Positions 14,001 to 27,826 of a stretch of DNA of 64,000 nt are shown here, in pieces. Positions within the stretch are counted from its first letter, which is position 1; each line of letters starts with the position of its first letter. Under the pieces are notes generated by a model. It ran no database searches. It saw only the letters and a list, made by a program, of their open reading frames with translations, and had not been told where the DNA came from. Made by a program: the position numbers and the translations under genes. Source of the stretch: Chamaea fasciata (Eukaryota; Chordata; Aves; Passeriformes; Sylviidae); NCBI GenBank assembly GCA_029207755.1, contig JARCOQ010000014.1, positions 20,349,910 through 20,413,909 of the forward strand. Reading direction: 5' to 3'.

Positions 14001-14137
14001 TCATGGCAGCTTGGTTGTGGGAGTAAGTACACTGTTCAGAATTCTAAGTGGCAGAAGCCCACTCCGGGACACAGAGCTCTGTGCAGGAGCTGTGGGTCTC
14101 TTCTGTGGGAAGCTAAACTCACCCCCTGAAGTTCCTA
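11097..14137 (+). repeat. HOR unit, 16 monomers
   Basis: Order is C D' A D K A B B' A B A B A B A' B, with an expanded A-B run. The counterpart at 30680 has 18 monomers because an A-B pair sits between D and K. Confidence 0.85.
12997..13756 (+). repeat. Tandem 380-bp A-B dimer duplication
   Basis: Two consecutive A-B dimers, starting at about 12997 and 13377, are nearly identical. They share the rare substitutions TTCCTGGCAGC (in place of TTCATGGCAGC) and AGTTCGTGATG. This is a recent one-dimer duplication, and the same pair is found at about 32962-33721. Confidence 0.85.
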
Positions 14138-16418
14138 ATGTCAGGTTGTAGGAGACATTGGGCACTCGCAGGACAGTTAGGGTTCCAGCTTCTGGGAGCT
14201 TGGCTATGGGAGAAGTGCAGCAGTGTTCAGAATTCTAAGTGGCAGAAGCCCACTTCCGGGCACAGACCTCTGTGCAGGAACAGTGGCTCTCTTCTGTGGG
14301 AAGCTATACTCACCCCCTAAGTTCCTAATGGCAGGTTTTAGGAGACATTGGGCACTCCAAGGACAGTTAGCGTTCCAACTTCTTACAGCTTGGTTCTGGG
14401 AGTAATGTGCACTGTTCAGAATTCTAAGTGGCAGAAGCCCACTCCCGGGCACAGAGCTCTGTGCAGGAACTGTGGGTCTTTTCTGTGGGAAACAAAACTC
14501 CCCCCAGCAGGTTCCTGATGTCAGGCTGTAGGAGACATTTGGCGCTCCAAGGCCAGTAAGTGTTCCAGCTTCTGGATGCTTGGATCTGGCAGAAGTCCTG
14601 TGCTGAACTTATTTTTATCAGTTAGCAGCGCACTCCGTGGCCGAGAGTTCTGTGCAGGAACGGTGGGTCTTTTCTGTGGAAAGCTAAACTCACCCCTCCA
14701 AGTTCCTGATGTCAGTTTGCAGGGGGTGTTTGGCAGTCTAAGGGCAGCTAGGGTTTCAGCTTCATGGCAGCTTGGTTGTGGGAGTAAGTACACTGTTCAG
14801 AATTCTAAGTGGCAGAAGCCCACTCCTGGACACAGAGCTCTGTGCAGGAACGGTGGGTCTTTTCTGTGGGAAGCTATACTCACCGACTAAGTTCCTAATG
14901 TCAGGTTGTAGGAGACATTGGGCACTCCAAGGCCAGTTAGGGTTCCAGCTTCTGGATGCTTGGATTTGGCAGAAGTCCTGTGCTAAACTTATTTTTATCA
15001 GTTAGCAGCCCACTCCGTGGCCGAGAGTTCTGTGCAGGAACGGTGGGTCTTTTCTGTGGGAAGCTATACTTACCGACTAAGTTCCTAATGTCAGGTTGTA
15101 GGAGACATTGGGCACTCCAAGGACAGTTAGGGTTCCAGCTTCTGACAGCTTCGTTGTGGGAGTAATGTGCACTGTTCAGAATTCTAAGTCGCAGAAGCCC
15201 ACTCCGGGACACCGAGCTCTGTGCAGGAACTGTGGGTCTTTTCTGTGGGAAACTCAACTCACCCCAGCAGGTTCCTGATGTCAGGCTGTAGGAGACATTT
15301 GGCGCTCCAAGGCCAGTAAGGGTTCCAGCTTCTGGATGCTTGGATCTGGCAGAAGTCCTGTGCTGAACTTATTTTTATCAGTTAGCAGCCCACTCCGTGG
15401 CCGAGAGTTCTGTGCAGGAACGGGGGGTCTTTTCTGTGGAAAGCTAAACTCACCCCTCCAAGTTCCTGATGTCAGTTTGCAGGGGGTGTTTGGCAGTCTA
15501 AGGGCAGCTAGGGTTTCAGCTTCATGGCAGCTTGGTTGTGGGAGTAAGTACACTGTTCAGAATTCTAAGTGGCAGAAGCCCACTCCGGGGCACAGAGCTC
15601 TGTGCAGAAACAGTGGCTCTCTTCTGTGGGAAGCTATACTCACCGACTAAGTTCGTGATGTCAGGCTGTAGGAGACCTTTGGCGCTCCAAGGCCAGTTAG
15701 GGTTCCAGCTTCTGGATGCTTGGATCTGGCAGAAGTCCTGTGCTGAACTTATTTTTATCAGTTAGCAGCGCACTCCGTGGCCGAGAGTTCTGTGCAGGAA
15801 CGGTGGGTCTTTTCTGTGGAAAGCTAAACTCACCCCTCCAAGTTCCTGATGTCAGTTTGCAGGGGGTGTTTGGCAGTCTAAGGGCAGCTAGGGTTTCAGC
15901 TTCATGGCAGCTTGGTTGTGGGAGTGAGTACACTGTTCAGAATTCTAAGTGGCAGAAGCCCACTCCCGGGTACAGAGCTCTGTGCAGGAACAGTGGCTCT
16001 CTTCTGTGGGAAGCTATACTCACCGACTAAGTTCCTAATGTCAGGTTGTAGGAGACATTGGGCACTCGCAGGACAGTTAGGGTTCGAGCTTTTGGATGCT
16101 TGGATCTGGCAGAAGTCCTGTGCAGAACTTATTTTTTTCAGTTCCCAGCCCACTCCGTGGCCGAGAGTTCTGTGCAGGAACGGTGAGTCTTTTCTGTGGA
16201 AAGCTAAACTCACCCCTCCAAGTTCATGATGTCAGTTTGCAGGGGGTGTTTGGCAGTCTAAGGGCAGCTAGGGTTTCAGCTTCATGGCAGCTTGGTTGTG
16301 GGAGTAAGTACACTGTTCAGAATTCTAAGTGGCAGAAGCCCACTCCGGGACACAGAGCTCTGTGCAGGAGCTGTGGGTCTCTTCTGTGGGAAGCTAAACT
16401 CACCCCCTGAAGTTCCTA
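14138..16418 (+). repeat. HOR unit, 12 monomers
   Basis: Order is C D' A B A D A B A B A' B. Its counterpart with the same order lies at 34102. The D' region carries CACAGACCTCTG where most units have CACAGAACTCTG, a change shared with the units at 68 and 34102. Confidence 0.85.
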
Positions 16419-19400
16419 ATGTCAGGTTGTAGGAGACATTGGGCACTCGCAGGACAGTTAGGGTTCCAGCTTCTGGGAGCTTGGCTATGGGAGAAGTGCA
16501 GCAGTGTTCAGAATTCTAAGTGGCAGAAGCCCACTTCCGGGCACAGAACTCTGTGCAGGAACAGTGGCTCTCTTCTGTGGGAAGCTATACTCACCCCCTA
16601 AGTTCCTAATGGCAGGTTTTAGGAGACATTGGGCACTCCAAGGACAGTTAGCGTTCCAACTTCTTACAGCTTGGTTCTGGGAGTAATGTGCACTGTTCAG
16701 AATTCTAAGTGGCAGAAGCCCACTCCCGGGCACAGAGCTCTGTGCAGGAACTGTGGGTCTTTTCTGTGGGAAACAAAACTCACCCCAGCAGGTTCCTGAT
16801 GTCAGGCTGTAGGAGACATTTGGCGCTCCAAGGCCAGTTAGGGTTCCAGCTTCTGGATGCTTGGATCTGGCAGAAGTCCTGTGCTGAACTTATTTTTATC
16901 AGTTAGCAGCGCACTCCGTGGCCGAGAGTTCTGTGCAGGAACGGTGGGTTTTTTCTGTGGAAAGCTATACTCACCGACTAAGTTCCTAATGTCAGGTTGT
17001 AGGAGACATTGGGCACTCCAAGGACAGTTAGGGTTCCAGCTTCTGACAGCTTGGTTGTGGGAGTAATGTGCACTGTTCAGAATTCTAAGTGGCAGAAGCC
17101 CACTCCGGGGCACAGAGCTCTGTGTAGGAATGGTGGGTCTTTTCTGTGGGAAACTAAACTCACCCCAGCAGGTTCCTGATGTCAGGCTGTAGGAGACATT
17201 TGGCACTCCAAGGCCAGTAAGGGTTCCAGCTTCTGGATGCTTGGATCTGGCAGAAGTCCTGTGCTCAACTTATTTTTATCAGTTAGCAGCGCACTCCGTG
17301 GCCGAGAGTTCTGTGCAGGAACGGTGGGTCTTTTCTGTGGAAAGCTAAACTCACCCCTCCAAGTTCCTGATGTCAGTTTGCAGGGGGTGTTTGGCAGTCT
17401 AAGGGCAGCTAGGGTTTCAGCTTCATGGCAGCTTGGTTGTGGGAGTAAGTACACTGTTCAGAATTCTAAGTGGCAGAAGCCCACTCCTGGACACAGAGCT
17501 CTGTGCAGGAACGGTGGGTCTTTTCTGTGGGAAGCTATACTCACCGACTAAGTTCCTAATGTCAGGTTGTAGGAGACATTGGGCACTCGCAGGACACTTA
17601 GCGTTCCAGCTTCTGGGAGCTTGGATATGGGAGAAGTGCAGCAGTGTTCAGAATTGTAAGTGGCAGAAGCCCACTCCCGGGCACAGAGCTCTGTGCAGGA
17701 ACTGTGGGTCTCTTCTGTGGGAAACTAAACTCCCCCCAGCAGGTTCCTGATGTCAGGCTGTAGGAGACATTTGGCACTCCAAGGCCAGTAAGGGTTCCAG
17801 CTTCTGGATGCTTGGATCTGGCAGAAGTCCTGTGCTGAACTTATTTTTATCAGTTAGCAGCGCACTCCGTGGCCGAGAGTTCTGTGCAGGAACGGTGGGT
17901 CTTTTCTGTGGAAAGCTAAACTCACCCCTCCAAGTTCCTGATGTCAGTTTGCAGGGGGTGTTTGGCAGTCTAAGGGCAGCTAGGGTTTCAGCTTCATGGC
18001 AGCTTGGTTGTGGGAGTAAGTACACTGTTCAGAATTCTAAGTGGCAGAAGCCCACTCCCGGACACAGAGCTCTGTGCAGGAACGGTGGGTCTTTTCTGTG
18101 GGAAGCTATACTCACCGACTAAGTTCCTAATGTCAGGTTGTAGGAGACATTGGGCACTCCAAGGCCAGTTAGGGTTCCAGCTTCTGGATGCTTGGATTTG
18201 GCAGAAGTCCTGTGCTAAACTTATTTTTATCAGTTAGCAGCCCACTCCGTGGCCGAGAGTTCTGTGCAGGAACGGTGGGTCTTTTCTGTGGGAAGCTATA
18301 CTTACCGACTAAGTTCCTAATGTCAGGTTGTAGGAGACATTGGGCACTCCAAGGACAGTTAGGGTTCCAGCTTCTGACAGCTTCGTTGTGGGAGTAATGT
18401 GCACTGTTCAGAATTCTAAGTCGCAGAAGCCCACTCCGGGACACCGAGCTCTGTGCAGGAACTGTGGGTCTTTTCTGTGGGAAACTCAACTCACCCCAGC
18501 AGGTTCCTGATGTCAGGCTGTAGGAGACATTTGGCACTCCAAGGCCAGTAAGGGTTCCAGCTTCTGGATGCTTGGATCTGGCAGAAGTCCTGTGCTGAAC
18601 TTATTTTTATCAGTTAGCAGCCCACTCCGTGGCCGAGAGTTCTGTGCAGGAACGGGGGGTCTTTTCTGTGGAAAGCTAAACTCACCCCTCCAAGTTCCTG
18701 ATGTCAGTTTGCAGGGGGTGTTTGGCAGTCTAAGGGCAGCTAGGGTTTCAGCTTCATGGCAGCTTGGTTGTGGGAGTAAGTACACTGTTCAGAATTCTAA
18801 GTGGCAGAAGCCCACTCCGGGGCACAGAGCTCTGTGCAGAAACAGTGGCTCTCTTCTGTGGGAAGCTATACTCACCGACTAAGTTCGTGATGTCAGGCTG
18901 TAGGAGACCTTTGGCGCTCCAAGGCCAGTTAGGGTTCCAGCTTCTGGATGCTTGGATCTGGCAGAAGTCCTGTGCTGAACTTATTTTTATCAGTTAGCAG
19001 CGCACTCCGTGGCCGAGAGTTCTGTGCAGGAACGGTGGGTCTTTTCTGTGGAAAGCTAAACTCACCCCTCCAAGTTCCTGATGTCAGTTTGCAGGGGGTG
19101 TTTGGCAGTCTAAGGGCAGCTAGGGTTTCAGCTTCATGGCAGCTTGGTTGTGGGAGTGAGTACACTGTTCAGAATTCTAAGTGGCAGAAGCCCACTCCCG
19201 GGTACAGAGCTCTGTGCAGGAACAGTGGCTCTCTTCTGTGGGAAGCTATACTCACCGACTAAGTTCCTAATGTCAGGTTGTAGGAGACATTGGGCACTCG
19301 CAGGACAGTTAGGGTTCGAGCTTTTGGATGCTTGGATCTGGCAGAAGTCCTGTGCAGAACTTATTTTTTTCAGTTCCCAGCCCACTCCGTGGCCGAGAGT

Positions 19401-19650
19401 TCTGTGCAGGAACGGTGAGTCTTTTCTGTGGAAAGCTAAACTCACCCCTCCAAGTTCATGATGTCAGTTTGCAGGGGGTGTTTGGCAGTCTAAGGGCAGC
19501 TAGGGTTTCAGCTTCATGGCAGCTTGGTTGTGGGAGTAAGTACACTGTTCAGAATTCTAAGTGGCAGAAGCCCACTCCGGGACACAGAGCTCTGTGCAGG
19601 AGCTGTGGGTCTCTTCTGTGGGAAGCTAAACTCACCCCCTGAAGTTCCTA
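16419..19650 (+). repeat. HOR unit, 17 monomers
   Basis: Order is C D' A D A B K A B A D A B A B A' B, which is the type I 15-mer plus one A-B dimer (about 18890-19270). The extra A carries GGAGACCTTTGGCG. It is followed directly by a near-identical copy. Confidence 0.9.
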
Positions 19651-22600
19651 ATGTCAGGTTGTAGGAGACATTGGGCACTCGCAGGACAGTTAGGGTTCCA
19701 GCTTCTGGGAGCTTGGCTATGGGAGAAGTGCAGCAGTGTTCAGAATTCTAAGTGGCAGAAGCCCACTTCCGGGCACAGAACTCTGTGCAGGAACAGTGGC
19801 TCTCTTCTGTGGGAAGCTATACTCACCCCCTAAGTTCCTAATGGCAGGTTTTAGGAGACATTGGGCACTCCAAGGACAGTTAGCGTTCCAACTTCTTACA
19901 GCTTGGTTCTGGGAGTAATGTGCACTGTTCAGAATTCTAAGTGGCAGAAGCCCACTCCCGGGCACAGAGCTCTGTGCAGGAACTGTGGGTCTTTTCTGTG
20001 GGAAACAAAACTCACCCCAGCAGGTTCCTGATGTCAGGCTGTAGGAGACATTTGGCGCTCCAAGGCCAGTTAGGGTTCCAGCTTCTGGATGCTTGGATCT
20101 GGCAGAAGTCCTGTGCTGAACTTATTTTTATCAGTTAGCAGCGCACTCCGTGGCCGAGAGTTCTGTGCAGGAACGGTGGGTTTTTTCTGTGGAAAGCTAT
20201 ACTCACCGACTAAGTTCCTAATGTCAGGTTGTAGGAGACATTGGGCACTCCAAGGACAGTTAGGGTTCCAGCTTCTGACAGCTTGGTTGTGGGAGTAATG
20301 TGCACTGTTCAGAATTCTAAGTGGCAGAAGCCCACTCCGGGGCACAGAGCTCTGTGTAGGAATGGTGGGTCTTTTCTGTGGGAAACTAAACTCACCCCAG
20401 CAGGTTCCTGATGTCAGGCTGTAGGAGACATTTGGCACTCCAAGGCCAGTAAGGGTTCCAGCTTCTGGATGCTTGGATCTGGCAGAAGTCCTGTGCTCAA
20501 CTTATTTTTATCAGTTAGCAGCGCACTCCGTGGCCGAGAGTTCTGTGCAGGAACGGTGGGTCTTTTCTGTGGAAAGCTAAACTCACCCCTCCAAGTTCCT
20601 GATGTCAGTTTGCAGGGGGTGTTTGGCAGTCTAAGGGCAGCTAGGGTTTCAGCTTCATGGCAGCTTGGTTGTGGGAGTAAGTACACTGTTCAGAATTCTA
20701 AGTGGCAGAAGCCCACTCCTGGACACAGAGCTCTGTGCAGGAACGGTGGGTCTTTTCTGTGGGAAGCTATACTCACCGACTAAGTTCCTAATGTCAGGTT
20801 GTAGGAGACATTGGGCACTCGCAGGACACTTAGCGTTCCAGCTTCTGGGAGCTTGGATATGGGAGAAGTGCAGCAGTGTTCAGAATTGTAAGTGGCAGAA
20901 GCCCACTCCCGGGCACAGAGCTCTGTGCAGGAACTGTGGGTCTCTTCTGTGGGAAACTAAACTCCCCCCAGCAGGTTCCTGATGTCAGGCTGTAGGAGAC
21001 ATTTGGCACTCCAAGGCCAGTAAGGGTTCCAGCTTCTGGATGCTTGGATCTGGCAGAAGTCCTGTGCTGAACTTATTTTTATCAGTTAGCAGCGCACTCC
21101 GTGGCCGAGAGTTCTGTGCAGGAACGGTGGGTCTTTTCTGTGGAAAGCTAAACTCACCCCTCCAAGTTCCTGATGTCAGTTTGCAGGGGGTGTTTGGCAG
21201 TCTAAGGGCAGCTAGGGTTTCAGCTTCATGGCAGCTTGGTTGTGGGAGTAAGTACACTGTTCAGAATTCTAAGTGGCAGAAGCCCACTCCTGGACACAGA
21301 GCTCTGTGCAGGAACGGTGGGTCTTTTCTGTGGGAAGCTATACTCACCGACTAAGTTCCTAATGTCAGGTTGTAGGAGACATTGGGCACTCCAAGGCCAG
21401 TTAGGGTTCCAGCTTCTGGATGCTTGGATTTGGCAGAAGTCCTGTGCTAAACTTATTTTTATCAGTTAGCAGCCCACTCCGTGGCCGAGAGTTCTGTGCA
21501 GGAACGGTGGGTCTTTTCTGTGGGAAGCTATACTTACCGACTAAGTTCCTAATGTCAGGTTGTAGGAGACATTGGGCACTCCAAGGACAGTTAGGGTTCC
21601 AGCTTCTGACAGCTTCGTTGTGGGAGTAATGTGCACTGTTCAGAATTCTAAGTCGCAGAAGCCCACTCCGGGACACCGAGCTCTGTGCAGGAACTGTGGG
21701 TCTTTTCTGTGGGAAACTCAACTCACCCCAGCAGGTTCCTGATGTCAGGCTGTAGGAGACATTTGGCACTCCAAGGCCAGTAAGGGTTCCAGCTTCTGGA
21801 TGCTTGGATCTGGCAGAAGTCCTGTGCTGAACTTATTTTTATCAGTTAGCAGCCCACTCCGTGGCCGAGAGTTCTGTGCAGGAACGGGGGGTCTTTTCTG
21901 TGGAAAGCTAAACTCACCCCTCCAAGTTCCTGATGTCAGTTTGCAGGGGGTGTTTGGCAGTCTAAGGGCAGCTAGGGTTTCAGCTTCATGGCAGCTTGGT
22001 TGTGGGAGTAAGTACACTGTTCAGAATTCTAAGTGGCAGAAGCCCACTCCGGGGCACAGAGCTCTGTGCAGAAACAGTGGCTCTCTTCTGTGGGAAGCTA
22101 TACTCACCGACTAAGTTCGTGATGTCAGGCTGTAGGAGACCTTTGGCGCTCCAAGGCCAGTTAGGGTTCCAGCTTCTGGATGCTTGGATCTGGCAGAAGT
22201 CCTGTGCTGAACTTATTTTTATCAGTTAGCAGCGCACTCCGTGGCCGAGAGTTCTGTGCAGGAACGGTGGGTCTTTTCTGTGGAAAGCTAAACTCACCCC
22301 TCCAAGTTCCTGATGTCAGTTTGCAGGGGGTGTTTGGCAGTCTAAGGGCAGCTAGGGTTTCAGCTTCATGGCAGCTTGGTTGTGGGAGTGAGTACACTGT
22401 TCAGAATTCTAAGTGGCAGAAGCCCACTCCCGGGTACAGAGCTCTGTGCAGGAACAGTGGCTCTCTTCTGTGGGAAGCTATACTCACCGACTAAGTTCCT
22501 AATGTCAGGTTGTAGGAGACATTGGGCACTCGCAGGACAGTTAGGGTTCGAGCTTTTGGATGCTTGGATCTGGCAGAAGTCCTGTGCAGAACTTATTTTT

Positions 22601-22882
22601 TTCAGTTCCCAGCCCACTCCGTGGCCGAGAGTTCTGTGCAGGAACGGTGAGTCTTTTCTGTGGAAAGCTAAACTCACCCCTCCAAGTTCATGATGTCAGT
22701 TTGCAGGGGGTGTTTGGCAGTCTAAGGGCAGCTAGGGTTTCAGCTTCATGGCAGCTTGGTTGTGGGAGTAAGTACACTGTTCAGAATTCTAAGTGGCAGA
22801 AGCCCACTCCGGGACACAGAGCTCTGTGCAGGAGCTGTGGGTCTCTTCTGTGGGAAGCTAAACTCACCCCCTGAAGTTCCTA
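19651..22882 (+). repeat. HOR unit, 17 monomers
   Basis: Near-identical repeat of the preceding unit at an exact 3232-bp offset. One difference noticed is CTCCTGGACAC near 21288 where the earlier copy has CTCCCGGACAC near 18056. Confidence 0.9.
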
Positions 22883-24974
22883 ATGTCAGGTTGTAGGAGA
22901 CATTGGGCACTCGCAGGACAGTTAGGGTTCCAGCTTCTGGGAGCTTGGCTATGGGAGAAGTGCAGCAGTGTTCAGAATTCTAAGTGGCAGAAGCCCACTT
23001 CCGGGCACAGAACTCTGTGCAGGAACAGTGGCTCTCTTCTGTGGGAAGCTATACTCACCCCCTAAGTTCCTAATGGCAGGTTTTAGGAGACATTGGGCAC
23101 TCCAAGGACAGTTAGCGTTCCAACTTCTTACAGCTTGGTTCTGGGAGTAATGTGCACTGTTCAGAATTCTAAGTGGCAGAAGCCCACTCCCGGGCACAGA
23201 GCTCTGTGCAGGAACTGTGGGTCTTTTCTGTGGGAAACAAAACTCACCCCAGCAGGTTCCTGATGTCAGGCTGTAGGAGACATTTGGCGCTCCAAGGCCA
23301 GTTAGGGTTCCAGCTTCTGGATGCTTGGATCTGGCAGAAGTCCTGTGCTGAACTTATTTTTATCAGTTAGCAGCGCACTCCGTGGCCGAGAGTTCTGTGC
23401 AGGAACGGTGGGTTTTTTCTGTGGAAAGCTATACTCACCGACTAAGTTCCTAATGTCAGGTTGTAGGAGACATTGGGCACTCCAAGGACAGTTAGGGTTC
23501 CAGCTTCTGACAGCTTGGTTGTGGGAGTAATGTGCACTGTTCAGAATTCTAAGTGGCAGAAGCCCACTCCGGGGCACAGAGCTCTGTGTAGGAATGGTGG
23601 GTCTTTTCTGTGGGAAACTAAACTCACCCCAGCAGGTTCCTGATGTCAGGCTGTAGGAGACATTTGGCACTCCAAGGCCAGTAAGGGTTCCAGCTTCTGG
23701 ATGCTTGGATCTGGCAGAAGTCCTGTGCTCAACTTATTTTTATCAGTTAGCAGCGCACTCCGTGGCCGAGAGTTCTGTGCAGGAACGGTGGGTCTTTTCT
23801 GTGGAAAGCTAAACTCACCCCTCCAAGTTCCTGATGTCAGTTTGCAGGGGGTGTTTGGCAGTCTAAGGGCAGCTAGGGTTTCAGCTTCATGGCAGCTTGG
23901 TTGTGGGAGTAAGTACACTGTTCAGAATTCTAAGTGGCAGAAGCCCACTCCTGGACACAGAGCTCTGTGCAGGAACGGTGGGTCTTTTCTGTGGGAAGCT
24001 ATACTCACCGACTAAGTTCCTAATGTCAGGTTGTAGGAGACATTGGGCACTCGCAGGACACTTAGCGTTCCAGCTTCTGGGAGCTTGGATATGGGAGAAG
24101 TGCAGCAGTGTTCAGAATTGTAAGTGGCAGAAGCCCACTCCCGGGCACAGAGCTCTGTGCAGGAACTGTGGGTCTCTTCTGTGGGAAACTAAACTCCCCC
24201 CAGCAGGTTCCTGATGTCAGGCTGTAGGAGACATTTGGCACTCCAAGGCCAGTAAGGGTTCCAGCTTCTGGATGCTTGGATCTGGCAGAAGTCCTGTGCT
24301 GAACTTATTTTTATCAGTTAGCAGCGCACTCCGTGGCCGAGAGTTCTGTGCAGGAACGGTGGGTCTTTTCTGTGGAAAGCTAAACTCACCCCTCCAAGTT
24401 CATGATTTCAGTTTGCAGGGGGTGTTTGGCAGTCTAAGGGCAGCTAGGGTTTCAGCTTCATGGCAGCTTGGTTGTGGGAGTGAGTACACTGTTCAGAATT
24501 CTAAGTGGCAGAAGCCCACTCCCGGGTACAGAGCTCTGTGCAGGAACAGTGGCTCTCTTCTGTGGGAAGCTATACTCACCGACTAAGTTCCTAATGTCAG
24601 GTTGTAGGAGACATTGGGCACTCGCAGGACAGTTAGGGTTCGAGCTTTTGGATGCTTGGATCTGGCAGAAGTCCTGTGCAGAACTTATTTTTTTCAGTTC
24701 GCAGCCCACTCCGTGGCCGAGAGTTCTGTGCAGGAACGGTGGGTCTTTTCTGTGGAAAGCTAAACTCACCCCTCCAAGTTCATGATGTCAGTTTGCAGGG
24801 GGTGTTTGGCAGTCTAAGGGCAGCTAGGGTTTCAGCTTCATGGCAGCTTGGTTGTGGGAGTAAGTACACTGTTCAGAATTCTAAGTGGCAGAAGCCCACT
24901 CCGGGACACAGAGCTCTGTGCAGGAGCTGTGGGTCTCTTCTGTGGGAAGCTAAACTCACCCCCTGAAGTTCCTA
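22883..24974 (+). repeat. HOR unit, 11 monomers (shortest)
   Basis: Order is C D' A D A B K A B A' B. It equals the type I 15-mer with the internal A-D-A-B block deleted, and joins the 17-mer block on its left to a 15-mer block on its right. Confidence 0.85.
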
Positions 24975-27826
24975 ATGTCAGGTTGTAGGAGACATTGGGC
25001 ACTCGCAGGACAGTTAGGGTTCCAGCTTCTGGGAGCTTGGCTATGGGAGAAGTGCAGCAGTGTTCAGAATTCTAAGTGGCAGAAGCCCACTTCCGGGCAC
25101 AGAACTCTGTGCAGGAACAGTGGCTCTCTTCTGTGGGAAGCTATACTCACCCCCTAAGTTCCTAATGGCAGGTTTTAGGAGACATTGGGCACTCCAAGGA
25201 CAGTTAGCGTTCCAACTTCTTACAGCTTGGTTCTGGGAGTAATGTGCACTGTTCAGAATTCTAAGTGGCAGAAGCCCACTCCCGGGCACAGAGCTCTGTG
25301 CAGGAACTGTGGGTCTTTTCTGTGGGAAACAAAACTCACCCCAGCAGGTTCCTGATGTCAGGCTGTAGGAGACATTTGGCGCTCCAAGGCCAGTTAGGGT
25401 TCCAGCTTCTGGATGCTTGGATCTGGCAGAAGTCCTGTGCTGAACTTATTTTTATCAGTTAGCAGCGCACTCCGTGGCCGAGAGTTCTGTGCAGGAACGG
25501 TGGGTTTTTTCTGTGGAAAGCTATACTCACCGACTAAGTTCCTAATGTCAGGTTGTAGGAGACATTGGGCACTCCAAGGACAGTTAGGGTTCCAGCTTCT
25601 GACAGCTTGGTTGTGGGAGTAATGTGCACTGTTCAGAATTCTAAGTGGCAGAAGCCCACTCCGGGGCACAGAGCTCTGTGTAGGAATGGTGGGTCTTTTC
25701 TGTGGGAAACTAAACTCACCCCAGCAGGTTCCTGATGTCAGGCTGTAGGAGACATTTGGCACTCCAAGGCCAGTAAGGGTTCCAGCTTCTGGATGCTTGG
25801 ATCTGGCAGAAGTCCTGTGCTGAACTTATTTTTATCAGTTAGCAGCGCACTCCGTGGCCGAGAGTTCTGTGCAGGAACGGTGGGTCTTTTCTGTGGAAAG
25901 CTAAACTCACCCCTCCAAGTTCCTGATGTCAGTTTGCAGGGGGTGTTTGGCAGTCTAAGGGCAGCTAGGGTTTCAGCTTCATGGCAGCTTGGTTGTGGGA
26001 GTAAGTACACTGTTCAGAATTCTAAGTGGCAGAAGCCCACTCCTGGACACAGAGCTCTGTGCAGGAACGGTGGGTCTTTTCTGTGGGAAGCTATACTCAC
26101 CGACTAAGTTCCTAATGTCAGGTTGTAGGAGACATTGGGCACTCGCAGGACACTTAGCGTTCCAGCTTCTGGGAGCTTGGATATGGGAGAAGTGCAGCAG
26201 TGTTCAGAATTGTAAGTGGCAGAAGCCCACTCCCGGGCACAGAGCTCTGTGCAGGAACTGTGGGTCTCTTCTGTGGGAAACTAAACTCCCCCCAGCAGGT
26301 TCCTGATGTCAGGCTGTAGGAGACATTTGGCACTCCAAGGCCAGTAAGGGTTCCAGCTTCTGGATGCTTGGATCTGGCAGAAGTCCTGTGCTGAACTTAT
26401 TTTTATCAGTTAGCAGCGCACTCCGTGGCCGAGAGTTCTGTGCAGGAACGGTGGGTCTTTTCTGTGGAAAGCTAAACTCACCCCTCCAAGTTCATGATTT
26501 CAGTTTGCAGGGGGTGTTTGGCAGTCTAAGGGCAGCTAGGGTTTCAGCTTCATGGCAGCTTGGTTGTGGGAGTAAGTACACTGTTCAGAATTCTAAGTGG
26601 CAGAAGCCCACTCCCGGGCACAGAGCTCTGTGCAGGAACAGTGGCTGTCTTCTGTGGGAAGCTATACTCACCGACTAAGTTCCTAATGTCAGGTTGTAGG
26701 AGACATTGGGCACTCCAAGGCCAGTTAGGGTTCCAGCTTCTGGATGCTTGGATTTGGCAGAAGTCCTGTGCTCAACTTATTTTTATCAGTTAGCAGCCCA
26801 CTCCATGGCCGAGAGTTCTGTGCAGGAACGGTGGGTCTTTTCTGTGGGAAGCTATACTTACCGACTAAGTTCCTAATGTCAGGTTGTAGGAGACATTGGG
26901 CACTCCAAGGACAGTTAGGGTTCCAGCTTCTGACAGCTTCGTTGTGGGAGTAATGTGCACTGTTCAGAATTCTAAGTCGCAGAAGCCCACTCCGGGACAC
27001 CGAGCTCTGTGCAGGAACTGTGGGTCTTTTCTGTGGGAAACTCAACTCACCCCAGCAGGTTCCTGATGTCAGGCTGTAGGAGACATTTGGCACTCCAAGG
27101 CCAGTAAGGGTTCCAGCTTCTGGATGCTTGGATCTGGCAGAAGTCCTGTGCTGAACTTATTTTTATCAGTTAGCAGCGCACTCCGTGGCCGAGAGTTCTG
27201 TGCAGGAACGGTGGGTCTTTTCTGTGGAAAGCTAAACTCACCCCTCCAAGTTCCTGATGTCAGTTTGCAGGGGGTGTTTGGCAGTCTAAGGGCAGCTAGG
27301 GTTTCAGCTTCATGGCAGCTTGGTTGTGGGAGTGAGTACACTGTTCAGAATTCTAAGTGGCAGAAGCCCACTCCCGGGTACAGAGCTCTGTGCAGGAACA
27401 GTGGCTCTCTTCTGTGGGAAGCTATACTCACCGACTAAGTTCCTAATGTCAGGTTGTAGGAGACATTGGGCACTCGCAGGACAGTTAGGGTTCGAGCTTT
27501 TGGATGCTTGGATCTGGCAGAAGTCCTGTGCAGAACTTATTTTTTTCAGTTCCCAGCCCACTCCGTGGCCGAGAGTTCTGTGCAGGAACGGTGGGTCTTT
27601 TCTGTGGAAAGCTAAACTCACCCCTCCAAGTTCATGATGTCAGTTTGCAGGGGGTGTTTGGCAGTCTAAGGGCAGCTAGGGTTTCAGCTTCATGGCAGCT
27701 TGGTTGTGGGAGTAAGTACACTGTTCAGAATTCTAAGTGGCAGAAGCCCACTCCGGGACACAGAGCTCTGTGCAGGAGCTGTGGGTCTCTTCTGTGGGAA
27801 GCTAAACTCACCCCCTGAAGTTCCTA
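24975..27826 (+). repeat. HOR unit, 15 monomers (type I)
   Basis: Same order as the units at 2541 and 5393. It starts the second copy of the ~12-kb internal duplication. GTGGCTGTCTTC near 26641 is a private change, where other copies read GTGGCTCTCTTC. Confidence 0.88.

Larger units (their letters stand above)
5393..17100 (+). repeat. Internal segmental duplication, copy 1
   Basis: About 11.7 kb, covering HOR units of 15, 15, 16 and 12 monomers plus the first four monomers of the next unit. It recurs in the same order at 24,975 to ~37,080. The offset is 19,582-19,583 bp up to about 11.5 kb and 19,964 bp after it because of a two-monomer indel. The left edge is fuzzy: the monomer before 5393 already differs (TTCAGTTCCCAG against TTCAGTTCGCAG). 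Confidence 0.8.
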
